Origin: Cohnella herbarum
GTDB lineage: Bacteria > Bacillota > Bacilli > Paenibacillales > Paenibacillaceae
Assembly (NCBI RefSeq): GCF_012849095.1
Contig: NZ_CP051681.1
Span: 110,539 to 174,538, forward strand
Direction of reading: 5' to 3'
Length of the DNA stretch: 64,000 nt
The notes beneath the pieces were generated by a model, which saw nothing but the letters and a program-made list of their open reading frames with translations, was not told the origin of the DNA and made no database searches. The translations under genes were made by a program, and so were the position numbers. Positions within the stretch are counted from its first letter, which is position 1. Every line of letters starts with the position of its first letter. Positions 55,469-63,406 of the stretch are shown one piece after another.

Positions 55469-55514
55469 AGATCACCTTATCTTATATAGTTTATTCGCAC
55501 TTGGGTGGTTTCAG

Positions 55515-55704
55515 CTAACGTTTGTGTGTTCACGACGTCACACCGACTTAAGGCGACGAAGTCGCCGGCCGCGATGCGGTTAGTCGGTGCGGATGTGTCC
55601 GGCTGATTCTGCTTTACTGCTGCTGAAATTACAACATCGATTCCACTTCTTACTTCAGTCCGGACCGAGGCAGCTTGACTGCCGATGCGTGAATATAATG
55701 TTAT
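55515..55704 (-). repeat. attC-like repeat S13
   Basis: 190 bp. Inner stem CACACCGACTTAAGG/TTAGTCGGTGCGG, unlike all others but still paired. Hairpin GGCAGCTTGACTGCC. Confidence 0.9.
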
Positions 55705-56015
55705 CCGATGCCTCTGTCTTCCTGAATTTGCTTACATATGAGTTCTTAATATAATTCTTTGAACTCTTCATGACTCCCTAAATCATCATGATTATCTTGA
55801 TCTCTTCGAGTTTTTGATCTTCGTGAGTTTTGAGTTTTCATTTAAATAAAAAATAGCCCTTAAATGGAATTGTAATCCATATCAGAGCGTTTATCATCAC
55901 TTATTTACATATACACGGTTTACGATTCTGTCTCTGTCCGATTTGTAGAAATCGTGTCACGAGTAATACACGCTTCAATCAATTAGCTAATTTACAAACC
56001 TATGATTCCATCTAT

Positions 56016-56315
56016 TCATTTTTTACTTTTCTTCGATGCCATCCAGAAGACAAGTATCACAATTGGGATAAAGATGAACCATGGAATGTTGATCGTACTT
56101 TCTGTGATAAAGGCGAGACCCAACAATCCTATGGAACCAAGAATAAGCCAGAGACACCCTCTTCCCAACGTTTCCATTCGCGTAGTTCCTCCCCTCCAAA
56201 ATTGGATTGTAGATTTCTTAATCAAGTATTGTAAGTTTATTTCATTAATGAGTATCACATACCAAGAATACAAGTGCTTGATGAGCTGATTGTAACCGAT
56301 CTTTTCCTCAAGCAT
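56016..56315 (-). CDS. Small membrane protein (cassette)
   Basis: 99 residues; the last 54 (METLGRGCLWLILGSIGLLG to MASKKSKK) form two membrane helices and a basic end, and ATG there (about 56177) is an alternative start. The first 45 residues are of doubtful reality. Function unknown. Stop codon 300 bases from S13; that gap holds a 31-residue open frame (about 55750-55840) without a ribosome site. Confidence 0.5.
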   Translation of the reverse strand: MLEEKIGYNQLIKHLYSWYVILINEINLQYLIKKSTIQFWRGGTTRMETLGRGCLWLILGSIGLLGLAFITESTINIPWFIFIPIVILVFWMASKKSKK

Positions 56316-56347
56316 CTACAATCAGAATAGTCACTCGGAGGTTTCGG

Positions 56348-56539
56348 ATAACGTTTCCGTATTCACGACGTCCCACTGGCTTAAGGTTCCGCAGGAACCG
56401 GCTGCGCTTGCGCAGTTAGACAGTGCGGATGTGTCCGGCTGATTCCGCTTCTCTGCTACTGCCAATTGCATCTTAGAATCCACTTCTAACTTCTACCGGA
56501 CCGAGAGCCGAATGGCTCGATGCGTGAATATGGTGTTAG
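56348..56539 (-). repeat. attC-like repeat S14
   Basis: 192 bp. Inner stem CCCACTGGCTTAAGG/TTAGACAGTGCGG (one G-A). Hairpin AGAGCCGAATGGCTC, in which two pairs changed together compared with AGGGCC/GGCCC. Confidence 0.9.
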
Positions 56540-56572
56540 ACGAAGGATCCTCCTTCTATGAATCTACATTCA

Positions 56573-56874
56573 TCTCCATATATTCATTAGTTTTTGATAG
56601 ATAGTGTATTGATTTTCTTTATTCGTCTTTATTCTTAAATGTATTTCTTCAATGCTTTCCTTTTCTTTTTTACTTAAAAAAGACATATTGGTTAACTTCT
56701 AATACTAATTTATTGCTATACCACCTTTCAATCAGTGGTAATATTTCTAATCTTTCTTTTTCATTTTCAATGCTCTCTTTAAATCATTAAATGTTATTTC
56801 ATATCCCGAGTTTTGACTGTACTTATGAACAGTCACTTCGGTTTCTATGCTACATAAGGGACAGCTTATAAACA
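56573..56874 (-). pseudogene. Decayed small gene(s) of the S14-S15 cassette
   Basis: MFISCPLCSIETEVTVHKYS (CxxC) reads from about 56874, then a one-base shift near 56790 leads to FKESIENEKERLEILPLIER and a stop near 56686. A second short frame MSFLSKKEKESIEEIHLRI follows to about 56573. Both probably degenerate. Function unknown. Confidence 0.4.
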
Positions 56875-56950
56875 TACCGATCCTGTAGTGTTCAGCCTCA
56901 AATAATGATTTTCATTTTATGCACCTGGATTTGATTAAATTTTTCGCTCA

Positions 56951-57046
56951 TCTTAGGGGAATGGATGTATCTGCCTGAATTCACTTCCTCGAAAACTCTC
57001 CTGGCAGATCAAGGCCGAATGGCCCGCAGCGCGAATATTGTGTTAT
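56951..57046 (-). repeat. attC-like repeat S15, left half missing (short form)
   Basis: Begins at TCTTAGGGGAATGG, keeps TATCTGCC/GGCAGATC and the GGCCGAATGGCC hairpin; ends GTGTTAT. The left outer end is lost. Confidence 0.8.
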
Positions 57047-57076
57047 ACGCTGTTACTGCCTACTTGAAATACTTAA

Positions 57077-57688
57077 CTATTTATTTGAAATAAGACGATT
57101 TTGTACTTTTCTAGATAATTTCCAATAGTCTCTTAAATTATTATCTTCTGACTTAAATAATGAACCTATTTCAGTAAATTTGTTAGGATTTGTCATCAGT
57201 TCAGATTGATTTAGTAGGCTATATTGATACCTTAAAAAAGTAAAGAAATCACTTGTAATTGCTCGTCCGTCTTCATAAATAATATTTGATTCAATCCATT
57301 TATCATCAACTTCTTCTGGATTATATTCTTCTTGTAAACTCAATAATGCCTGATTATACTTTTCCCATTCCTCAAGTAATTGCCTATTATGTTTTGAGTA
57401 GTTACATTGAACAATCATTGAATTTGATGTATAAAAAAGAATCCAAACAAAATCTGCTCTTACTAATTTATTTGATAACAGATCATTCTTATATCTTGAA
57501 AATAATGAATACAAATTTTCGAATTTGTTAGAATCAATAATAGAGCTTGGTCGTAGATCTAAACATATTTTTTTTACAAATATCAGCAATTTCAAAAAAA
57601 ATAATTGCAGATAAGAATCACTTCTTTCATATTGATCTTTAAGCTCTGCAGTAATTGCGCATAACGTTCGTGTATTCACGACGTCCAT
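57077..57688 (-). CDS. Hypothetical cassette protein, start codon lies in the repeat
   Basis: About 203 residues; SYLQLFFLKLLIFVKKIC near 26-43 is hydrophobic, the rest is soluble and charged. The only ATG at the front (57688) is inside repeat S16 and its first residues (MDVVNTRTL) are repeat sequence. Within the cassette itself there is no ATG in frame until about residue 112. Either translation begins in the neighbouring repeat, or the true 5' end is lost. No known domain. Confidence 0.45.
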   Translation of the reverse strand: MDVVNTRTLCAITAELKDQYERSDSYLQLFFLKLLIFVKKICLDLRPSSIIDSNKFENLYSLFSRYKNDLLSNKLVRADFVWILFYTSNSMIVQCNYSKHNRQLLEEWEKYNQALLSLQEEYNPEEVDDKWIESNIIYEDGRAITSDFFTFLRYQYSLLNQSELMTNPNKFTEIGSLFKSEDNNLRDYWKLSRKVQNRLISNK

Positions 57689-57804
57689 TTCCCTTAGATA
57701 GCTCTTATCTTAGGGGAATGGATGTATCTGACTGACTCGGCTTCCTCGAAATCTCTCCGGGCAGATCAAGGGCCAAATGGCCCGCAGCGCGAATATGCTG
57801 TTAG
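57661..57804 (-). repeat. attC-like repeat S16 (short form)
   Basis: 144 bp. Stem CCATTTCCCTTAG/CTTAGGGGAATGG, extra GATAG/CTTATC hairpin. Third-stem arms TATCTG/CAGATC. Ends ATAACG and GTTAG. Confidence 0.88.
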
Positions 57805-57886
57805 ATGATGTGGCTGACTTCACTGACTACACATTAATGAAAAAATTAAAACCGCAATTTGCGGTTTTATCAAATAAACTTTGTAG

Positions 57887-58467
57887 TTATATTAGTCCCA
57901 TTGATTCAAGTAATTCGTATTTATTTTTTGGTATACTGCGAGTCAAATCACCATTGATTACATCAATAGCTTCCCAGGACGAATAAATTACAAAATCATC
58001 TGAAGTAGGTATTATTCCACTCCAGTCATAGTTATTTAATTCATATGCTATTTCGAATCGAAGATTTTGTGATACTTCCCACCACTCTTCATATTCTTCT
58101 TGTCCACCAAATATTTCAATAAGTGTATTCTGCTTTTCTGGGAAATTTGGATCTTCCGACTCTAGACCGATTTGATAATTAACTGGCATTTCTCCAAAAT
58201 TCCATAAAAGCCACTTGTCATCAGTACCTTCTTCTTCAATCATCTGCTTTCGGTAGGATTCTACCCTAATTGTATCAATCCAATGACGGGTTCGTCATCA
58301 GAACCATATAGTGCGATATAACAAACTTTATCTCCCTCATCAAGTTTAATACGCTTTACGGCATTCGGAATACTAATCAAAAGATCTTGTTTAAGTTGAA
58401 CAAGAAACTGTCCCTTAATCATAAAAATATAACCCTCCATATTGCAAGATAGAAATAATTTCGACAT
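57887..58467 (-). pseudogene. Hypothetical cassette gene split by a frameshift
   Basis: First part MEGYIFMIKGQFLVQLKQDL to EPVIGLIQLG (58261-58467), then a one-base shift and VESYRKQMIEEEGTDDKWL on to the end at 57887 (YIVYSSWEAIDV-like section). Joined length about 180 residues. DUF4303-like layout is possible (W..FG..P and late SDDFVIYSSWE) but not secure. Confidence 0.6.
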
Positions 58468-58567
58468 AAAATTCCATTTACCTTCTAAATAATGTAATTG
58501 GAATTTGATGAAAGTATTATTGATACGCTCATTATTAATGTATTTTAAGAACTTTCAGCCATTTCAT

Positions 58568-58751
58568 CTAACGTTCTTGTATTCACGACGTCCAACTCCC
58601 TTAAGCCCCAACGGGGCGGCCGCGATGCGGTTAGGGAGTTGGATGTGTCCGGCTGCTTCTGCTTCCCTGTGTTTGAGTTCACTTCCATCGAATCCTCTCC
58701 AACTTCTGCCGGACCGAGGGGCGAATGCCCGATGCGTGAATATGGTGTTAT
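58568..58751 (-). repeat. attC-like repeat S17
   Basis: 184 bp. Inner stem CCAACTCCCTTAAG/TTAGGGAGTTGG, hairpin GGGGCGAATGCCC. Ends CTAACG and GTTAT. Confidence 0.9.
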
Positions 58752-58775
58752 AGGATGTCAGCGCCTTCTTCGAGT

Positions 58776-59410
58776 TCACCCCAGAAAATCAATTATTCTG
58801 TCTTTATATTCATCCCATTTGTAATTCTCATTTCTTATTATTAGCTTTGAAATATCCCATTCCTGAACGATTTTGAATACAAAATCCTGATTTATAGTCC
58901 AGAACTTCCCGGCTTCTACAAAATCGTTATCTGTATGAATTCCACATACACCTTGAGTGAATTCAGGTCCACGAATCTCACAAATCCATCTCCAATTTTG
59001 TTCTACATTCACTTGGTAAAAATAGATTAGAACGGGATCAAGCCGACTTAAAATAGATTGTATTTTCTTTGTCAGATCCAACAATCTTTGTTCTTCCATT
59101 TGCATGTTAAAAGCAAATCCAATTGTGTCTTGAAATACATAGCTCTCCATAATTGTGATTTCTTCTCGATCTAATTTATCATTAATAAATCACTAAAGAG
59201 TTGCTCGACCTTTGCAGCGAACCATTCTGCTTTTCTAGAATAGTAAAAGAATAAACTGCTTGTCGTAAATTCTCAATGGATGGTTGTCTTCTAGTTCGTG
59301 ATAAAATCTATTAGGGATCTTTGACTCATTCAATCTTTCACTTATAAAGCTTCCGGTCGTTGACTTGCCCGACCAGGTATGCCATCAATTATTATTAATT
59401 TTGTCTTCAC
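58776..59410 (-). pseudogene. P-loop NTPase cassette gene (copy 2), three frameshifts
   Basis: GTG at 59410: MKTKLIIIDGIPG then a lost base in the P-loop (about 59375), further losses near 59265 and 59240 compared with copy 1 and another near 59180, then ESYVFQDTIGFAFNMQMEEQ to the stop at 58776 (VVIDFLG end). Restored length about 211 residues. Likely a nucleotide kinase-like ATPase. Copy 1 (49717-49905) has the opposite pattern of damage. Confidence 0.78.
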
Positions 59411-59453
59411 AGAAACTACTCCCTGTATGATTATTGCTTTGCGTTGATTTCCT

Positions 59454-59603
59454 ATAACGTTTCCGTGTTCACGACTTCCCACCACCTTAAGGTCACGAAG
59501 TGACTGGTCGCGATGCGGCTAGGTGGTGCGGATATGTCCGACTGGCTCTGCTTCTTTGCTGCTGAAATGCCTCGCCCCGCTTCAGACCGAGGGCGGCTCC
59601 CGA
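59454..59603 (-). repeat. attC-like repeat S18, right end missing
   Basis: Left ATAACG end, first inner stem CCCACCACCTTAAGG/CTAGGTGGTGCGG and third stem are present; after AGACCGAGGGCGGCTCCCGA the sequence changes to unrelated DNA (about 59604). The array stops here. Confidence 0.8.
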
Positions 59604-59969
59604 TTTTTTAAACGCAGGCACAGGAATATTATACAGATTATAGGTTTATTTTTGGCTAAATTTGTCGGATAATTACAAACGGTTGCTCATAGAAATTTCC
59701 AATAAGTCCATTTTAGAATTTATCATTCTGCAATCTTTTCTTCCACATATCGCCAAAATAAGAGCTTCTCATGTATAATATTGTCGTCTGGTAACTCTAG
59801 CAAATCCCTCAACCGATGAGGATCGTTTCCGGTGATTTTGTGGATAAACTCTTAAAAGGTTTGGCGTACGTCACTGCCTAGCAGCCATAATTATGGGCAT
59901 TATTCAAGCGAATCAAGCTGACGAGGTAATGCGTGAATTGGTGGGTAGATATTACGAATCGGGATTCAG
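59604..59969. other. Junction region right of the array
   Basis: About 365 bases. A minus-strand remnant (59723-59851) and a short plus-strand frame starting MGIIQANQADEVMREL (about 59898) are the only coding hints. No integrase, attI-like sequence or promoter could be identified. Confidence 0.5.
59723..59851 (-). pseudogene. C-terminal remnant of an unknown gene
   Basis: Frame EFIHKITGNDPHRLRDLLEL then NIIHEKLLFWRYVEEKIAE and a stop at 59723; a stop cuts it off upstream. Family unknown; I cannot show that it is an integrase. Confidence 0.35.
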
Positions 59970-60152
59970 GTGGGGCTTAGCAATTTCGTGGTGGTAAGTG
60001 GAATTGTAACAGCTATCGTATTGTATGCATTAGGTATGATGGTCGAGTATTTGATGGATATTTCAAGTCGGCTTCGCAACCTTGAACATGAAGCAAAGAA
60101 AAATGGTGAACCTGCATCTAGAATGGGAAACTCAAAAGCTAACATGAGTTAA
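59970..60152 (+). CDS. Small single-helix membrane protein
   Basis: 60 residues with one membrane helix (VVVSGIVTAIVLYALGMMV) and a charged tail. Start GTG at 59970 is uncertain and has no good ribosome site; a frameshift may connect it to the short frame upstream. A terminator follows at 60190-60219. Confidence 0.5.
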   Translation: MGLSNFVVVSGIVTAIVLYALGMMVEYLMDISSRLRNLEHEAKKNGEPASRMGNSKANMS

Positions 60153-60189
60153 ACTTGAAGGATTTAAGTTATAAGTTTTTATCATATCT

Positions 60190-60219
60190 AACCCCGCCAG
60201 CCACATGGCAAGCGGGGTT
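60190..60219 (+). terminator. Rho-independent terminator
   Basis: Stem AACCCCGC/GCGGGGTT with GTTCATTT after it, 38 bases past the small membrane protein gene. Confidence 0.65.
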
Positions 60220-60279
60220 GTTCATTTGCGTTGAACGAAATAGTCCGAAAACCGAAGTAACCGAGCTATTACCGATTCA

Positions 60280-60316
60280 ACTAAAAGAGCCCACGCGATT
60301 ACGTGAGCTCTTTTAG
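60280..60316. terminator. Bidirectional hairpin
   Basis: ACTAAAAGAGC/GCTCTTTTAGT with inner ACG/CGT. T-rich on the plus side, A-rich on the minus side; could serve both strands. Confidence 0.5.
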
Positions 60317-60319
60317 TTT

Positions 60320-60690
60320 ACTACGTATTATCGTCCTTCACTAAGTCGAAAGCTTAAAGCTGTACTATTCGTACATTTTCACTCCTTCGGGCTATCCAAT
60401 CTACACGAAAGCATCATCCAACGATAATACAGTCTAGTGATCATCCGGCATAACCTTTGTTACTTTTAACCTTCTCCAAGTTCTGTTAATCATATGATTT
60501 TAATACTTTGTGATTTCCATCACATCCAATCTCCGTCTACCGTTTAATATAGAAATCAGAAAGAACATCATTCACTGTTGTTGAAAGCAACCGAATAATA
60601 GCGGAGTTGCAGGTCATAAATCTATTGCGATTCTATCTCTATCCGGCGACTCCGATTCCCAACAAATCAACCCAAATTGGAGGAAACATC
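60320..60690. other. Intergenic region upstream of small membrane gene
   Basis: About 370 bases. No open frame of note and no clear promoter beyond AT-rich stretches near 60490-60530. Nothing else is seen. Confidence 0.4.
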
Positions 60691-60691
60691 A

Positions 60692-60940
60692 ATGAAGATC
60701 GAAATGATGTCTAACCTGCCCCCTACCGGCGAAAGTGTTGCCAAATTGGCCTCGGAAGGCAATCAGCTGATTATCGACATATCAAGCATTTCTGGGTTCT
60801 TCGCCTTCTGCTTAGTATTCGTGGGTTTATGTTTGATCGTCCCGGTTATCATCTACGAAAAATACTATAAAATCGCGGACGACGAACCTGCTAGCGAGAT
60901 AAATCAGGAAAATCGGGAAGCAACCGATCAAGCCGCGTGA
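60692..60940 (+). CDS. Small single-helix membrane protein
   Basis: 82 residues from ATG at 60692 (GGAGGAAAC upstream): one membrane helix (GFFAFCLVFVGLCLIVPVII, about 40-60) and an acidic cytosolic tail. A terminator follows at 61000-61025. No known family. Confidence 0.6.
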   Translation: MKIEMMSNLPPTGESVAKLASEGNQLIIDISSISGFFAFCLVFVGLCLIVPVIIYEKYYKIADDEPASEINQENREATDQAA

Positions 60941-60999
60941 ACCCATACATTCGACGGACATTTGACCATAAGTTAGCATGAACAATAGTTCGGGATTGA

Positions 61000-61025
61000 C
61001 CGCTCAATACAATGGGCGGTTTTTC
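61000..61025 (+). terminator. Rho-independent terminator
   Basis: CCGCTCA/TGGGCGG stem and five T on the plus strand, after the gene at 60692-60940. Confidence 0.65.
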
Positions 61026-61246
61026 TTTTGTCCTAGAACTAATTTTCTCCCGCACTATTTCCCCTCTTCACTATTTTCTCCTCCATCATTCATTCCTATT
61101 TTCACTCTCATACATTGCCTTAAACTTCTTATTTTCCTCCTTCAATTTTTCCACAGATTGCTTATAAAATTTGCTTTGGCCAATAACCGCAAGAACCCCA
61201 ATTACAAATGGAACAATACCGAATGTTAAGGTCGAAGTTGTTACAT

Positions 61247-61866
61247 TCAATTTATTAACCTCATCCCGCCTTCAAGCATTGCCATCAATTCATGTTTCGC
61301 ATCGCTGCTCACAAACAATATAAAATACTCTTTTTTCTCCACATCGCTATATCCAATATTATCTTCGCAAGAGCTCAGGTAATATTCCGTGCCCGTCATG
61401 TCTCCTCGAGGTCCGATTCTCTGCCCATTTCTTTGCAACTGGTTTTCCTTACTCCTTTATCTTGTCGCCGAATCCATCCAGGAATTATCGTAAGTGTACT
61501 CGATGTTTTCCCCGTCGAAGTCCAAATCCACGTAGATGGGGTCCCCCTCATCGGTATATCGAACGATCATAACGCTACTTTTCTCTTACTCCTATAGTCC
61601 TCGAAGAACGCCTCTAATTTAGCCACATCGCTAATCCCGCCGGCCCCGCAACGACATAACCTTGATTCGTCGCTTCGCCGTAAGACAAGTCAGAGTGAGA
61701 GGATTCAAGTTTCGTCGGTTCAGATTTAGATGAGAATTGCATGACGACAATATTAATGAAACGATCATCCATCCAATTAACCTTTTCGCATTCGCTTTTT
61801 CAATTCGGTCCACTTCCTCATTCCCGATTAAGCCGTGCCTTCCCGCTCCCCTTCGCACCCTCCCAT
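61247..61866 (-). pseudogene. DUF4362-like lipoprotein gene, several frameshifts
   Basis: Fragments in different frames: RLIGWMIVSLILSSCNSH (lipoprotein signal-like) near 61760, DVAKLEAFFEDYRSKRKV near 61610, YTDEGDPIYVDLDFDGENIEYTYDNS near 61540 given here in part, TEYYLSSCEDNIGY near 61350. The order fits DUF4362 lipoproteins. At least three shifts; non-functional. Confidence 0.6.
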
Positions 61867-62037
61867 TTTACCAAAACATTCTAACTTCTGGAAAATAAAA
61901 TAAACCCCGCCCTGCCTGCTCCACGATCTATCTTCCCAATCCCCTCCCGATCCGTTACAGTATAGTAGAAACTTCTCATCACCTGACTACTCACACAACG
62001 TGAAAATAACGGCTTATCCAGGAGGACTTCTACGACG

Positions 62038-63283
62038 ATGCACCATCCGACACCCGAGTTGCGACATGCCCATGCGCGGCGACAAACCGAACCGTCCGTC
62101 CGAACACGGCACTTGATCTTCGCCGCGGCGACGATCTTGTATTGGACGACGTTATATATTTACGTACCAATCCTGAGCCTTATCTGCAGGACCGCGGACT
62201 CTCGATGGGCTGGATCGGATTTATACTTGGCAGCTACGGCCACTCAGGTCATTACCCGGTTGCCTCTAGGCATGTATTCGGACGTCATGTCCAAACGCAA
62301 GCCGTTCCTCATCGCGGGAATGCTGGCGGGACTGATCAGCTGCGTCTTCTTCATGCTGCCTGGAACGTGGGGCGGACCGCTTGCCGGGCGTTTAATGGCG
62401 GGGATATGCGCCGCGGCCTGGGTGCCATTTTCGGTATTGTATGCCTCTTATTACCCAACGAACCAAACTCATCAAGCGATGGGAACGCTGAGTTTCCTCA
62501 CCGTGTCCGGCCAATTGATCGGCATGAGCGCGAGCGGCTGGCTGGCTTCGGTCGGCGGCTGGAACTACGCTTTTACTTGCGGCATATTCGTTGCCGCGCT
62601 CGGAACGCTCGTCGCTTTTTTTGTGTTCGAGCCGGATCAGCGGCCGAAACCGACGACAGACCAAGCGACCACTCCTCCGGAGCAGAAACACATACGACGA
62701 GTCGATCGGGCCATCGTCTCCCGCGTTCTTCGCTCACCCTTGCTCTGGACGGTATCCGTCCTCTCCGTCCTAGCGCACGGAATCCTGTTCATCACGATGT
62801 TCGGATTCACGCCGCTTCAAGCGGTCGAGCTTGGCGCCAGCGAAGCCCAGCACCGGCATCGTCGTCGCCTTCATGGTCCCGCACGCGCTCGTCTCGCTAT
62901 GGACGGGGCGATATCTCGCTCCCCGCTTCGGCACGCGCCGGGTCGTCATCGTCGGCTTCTTGCTGGCCGCAATCTTCACCGCGGCGATTCCGTTCAGCCC
63001 CAACCTCGGCTGGCTGGCAGCGACTCAAGCGCTGAACGGCATTGCCCAAGCGATGTACTTCCCGCTTCTGCTCAGCTTGGCCATTCGGCATTTCGTGCCG
63101 GAAGAACGGGCGACGGCGATGGGATTGTATCAATCGGTTTACTCGCTGGGCATGTTCCTCGGACCCTACATCGCTGGAGGATTAAACGCGTTCGGCGGCC
63201 TAAAAGCCGGCTTTCTCTTCGGGTCCTCCCTCGGTCTGATCGCTATTGCCATCGTCTTATCGAACAAAAGACTTGAAACTTAA
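62038..63283 (+). pseudogene. MFS transporter broken by frameshifts
   Basis: ATG at 62038 with CAGGAGGA upstream. Twelve-helix MFS with LPLGMYSDVMSKRKPF near residue 80 (loop 2-3 motif). Between about 62170 and 62245 the true sequence lies in another frame (SPYLQDRGLSMGWIGFILGS), then it returns; another shift near 62840 leads to KPSTGIVVAFMVPHALVSLW and on to 63283. Restored length about 414 residues. High GC, as the chromosome. Confidence 0.75.
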
Positions 63284-63297
63284 CTTGTTTATCGTAA

Positions 63298-63325
63298 AGA
63301 GACCATCAGGCCCCTGACGGTCTCT
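63298..63325. terminator. Bidirectional terminator between MFS and TerD genes
   Basis: AGAGACCxTCAGG/CCTGAxGGTCTCT stem with T-rich 3' side on the plus strand. Confidence 0.65.
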
Positions 63326-63406
63326 TCTATTTCATCTGAATACCCGTACTTCGAATCAACTGAACTTCTATTTCATCTGAATACCCGTACTTCGAATCAA
63401 CTGAAC
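63325..63406. repeat. Tandem 41-bp duplication
   Basis: Two identical 41-base units (63325-63365 and 63366-63406), each containing TCTGAATACCCGTACTTCG. The second unit holds the stop codon region of the TerD-like gene. Confidence 0.8.

Noticed and set aside
44560-59604. CRISPR array
   Set aside because: Repeats are 140-190 bp, variable, structured, and the segments between them are 100-1300 bp genes, not short spacers.
44560-59604. Ordinary REP/BIME or MITE family
   Set aside because: Those do not show end-to-cassette complementarity unique to each unit, and the genes would not be consistently oriented.
44560-59604. Structured non-coding RNA or group II intron copies
   Set aside because: No intron core or reverse transcriptase; the variable part is the gene itself, and the outer stem extends into cassette-specific sequence.
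59723-59851. Integrase remnant of the cassette array
   Set aside because: The 40 visible residues show none of the tyrosine-recombinase C-terminal motifs.
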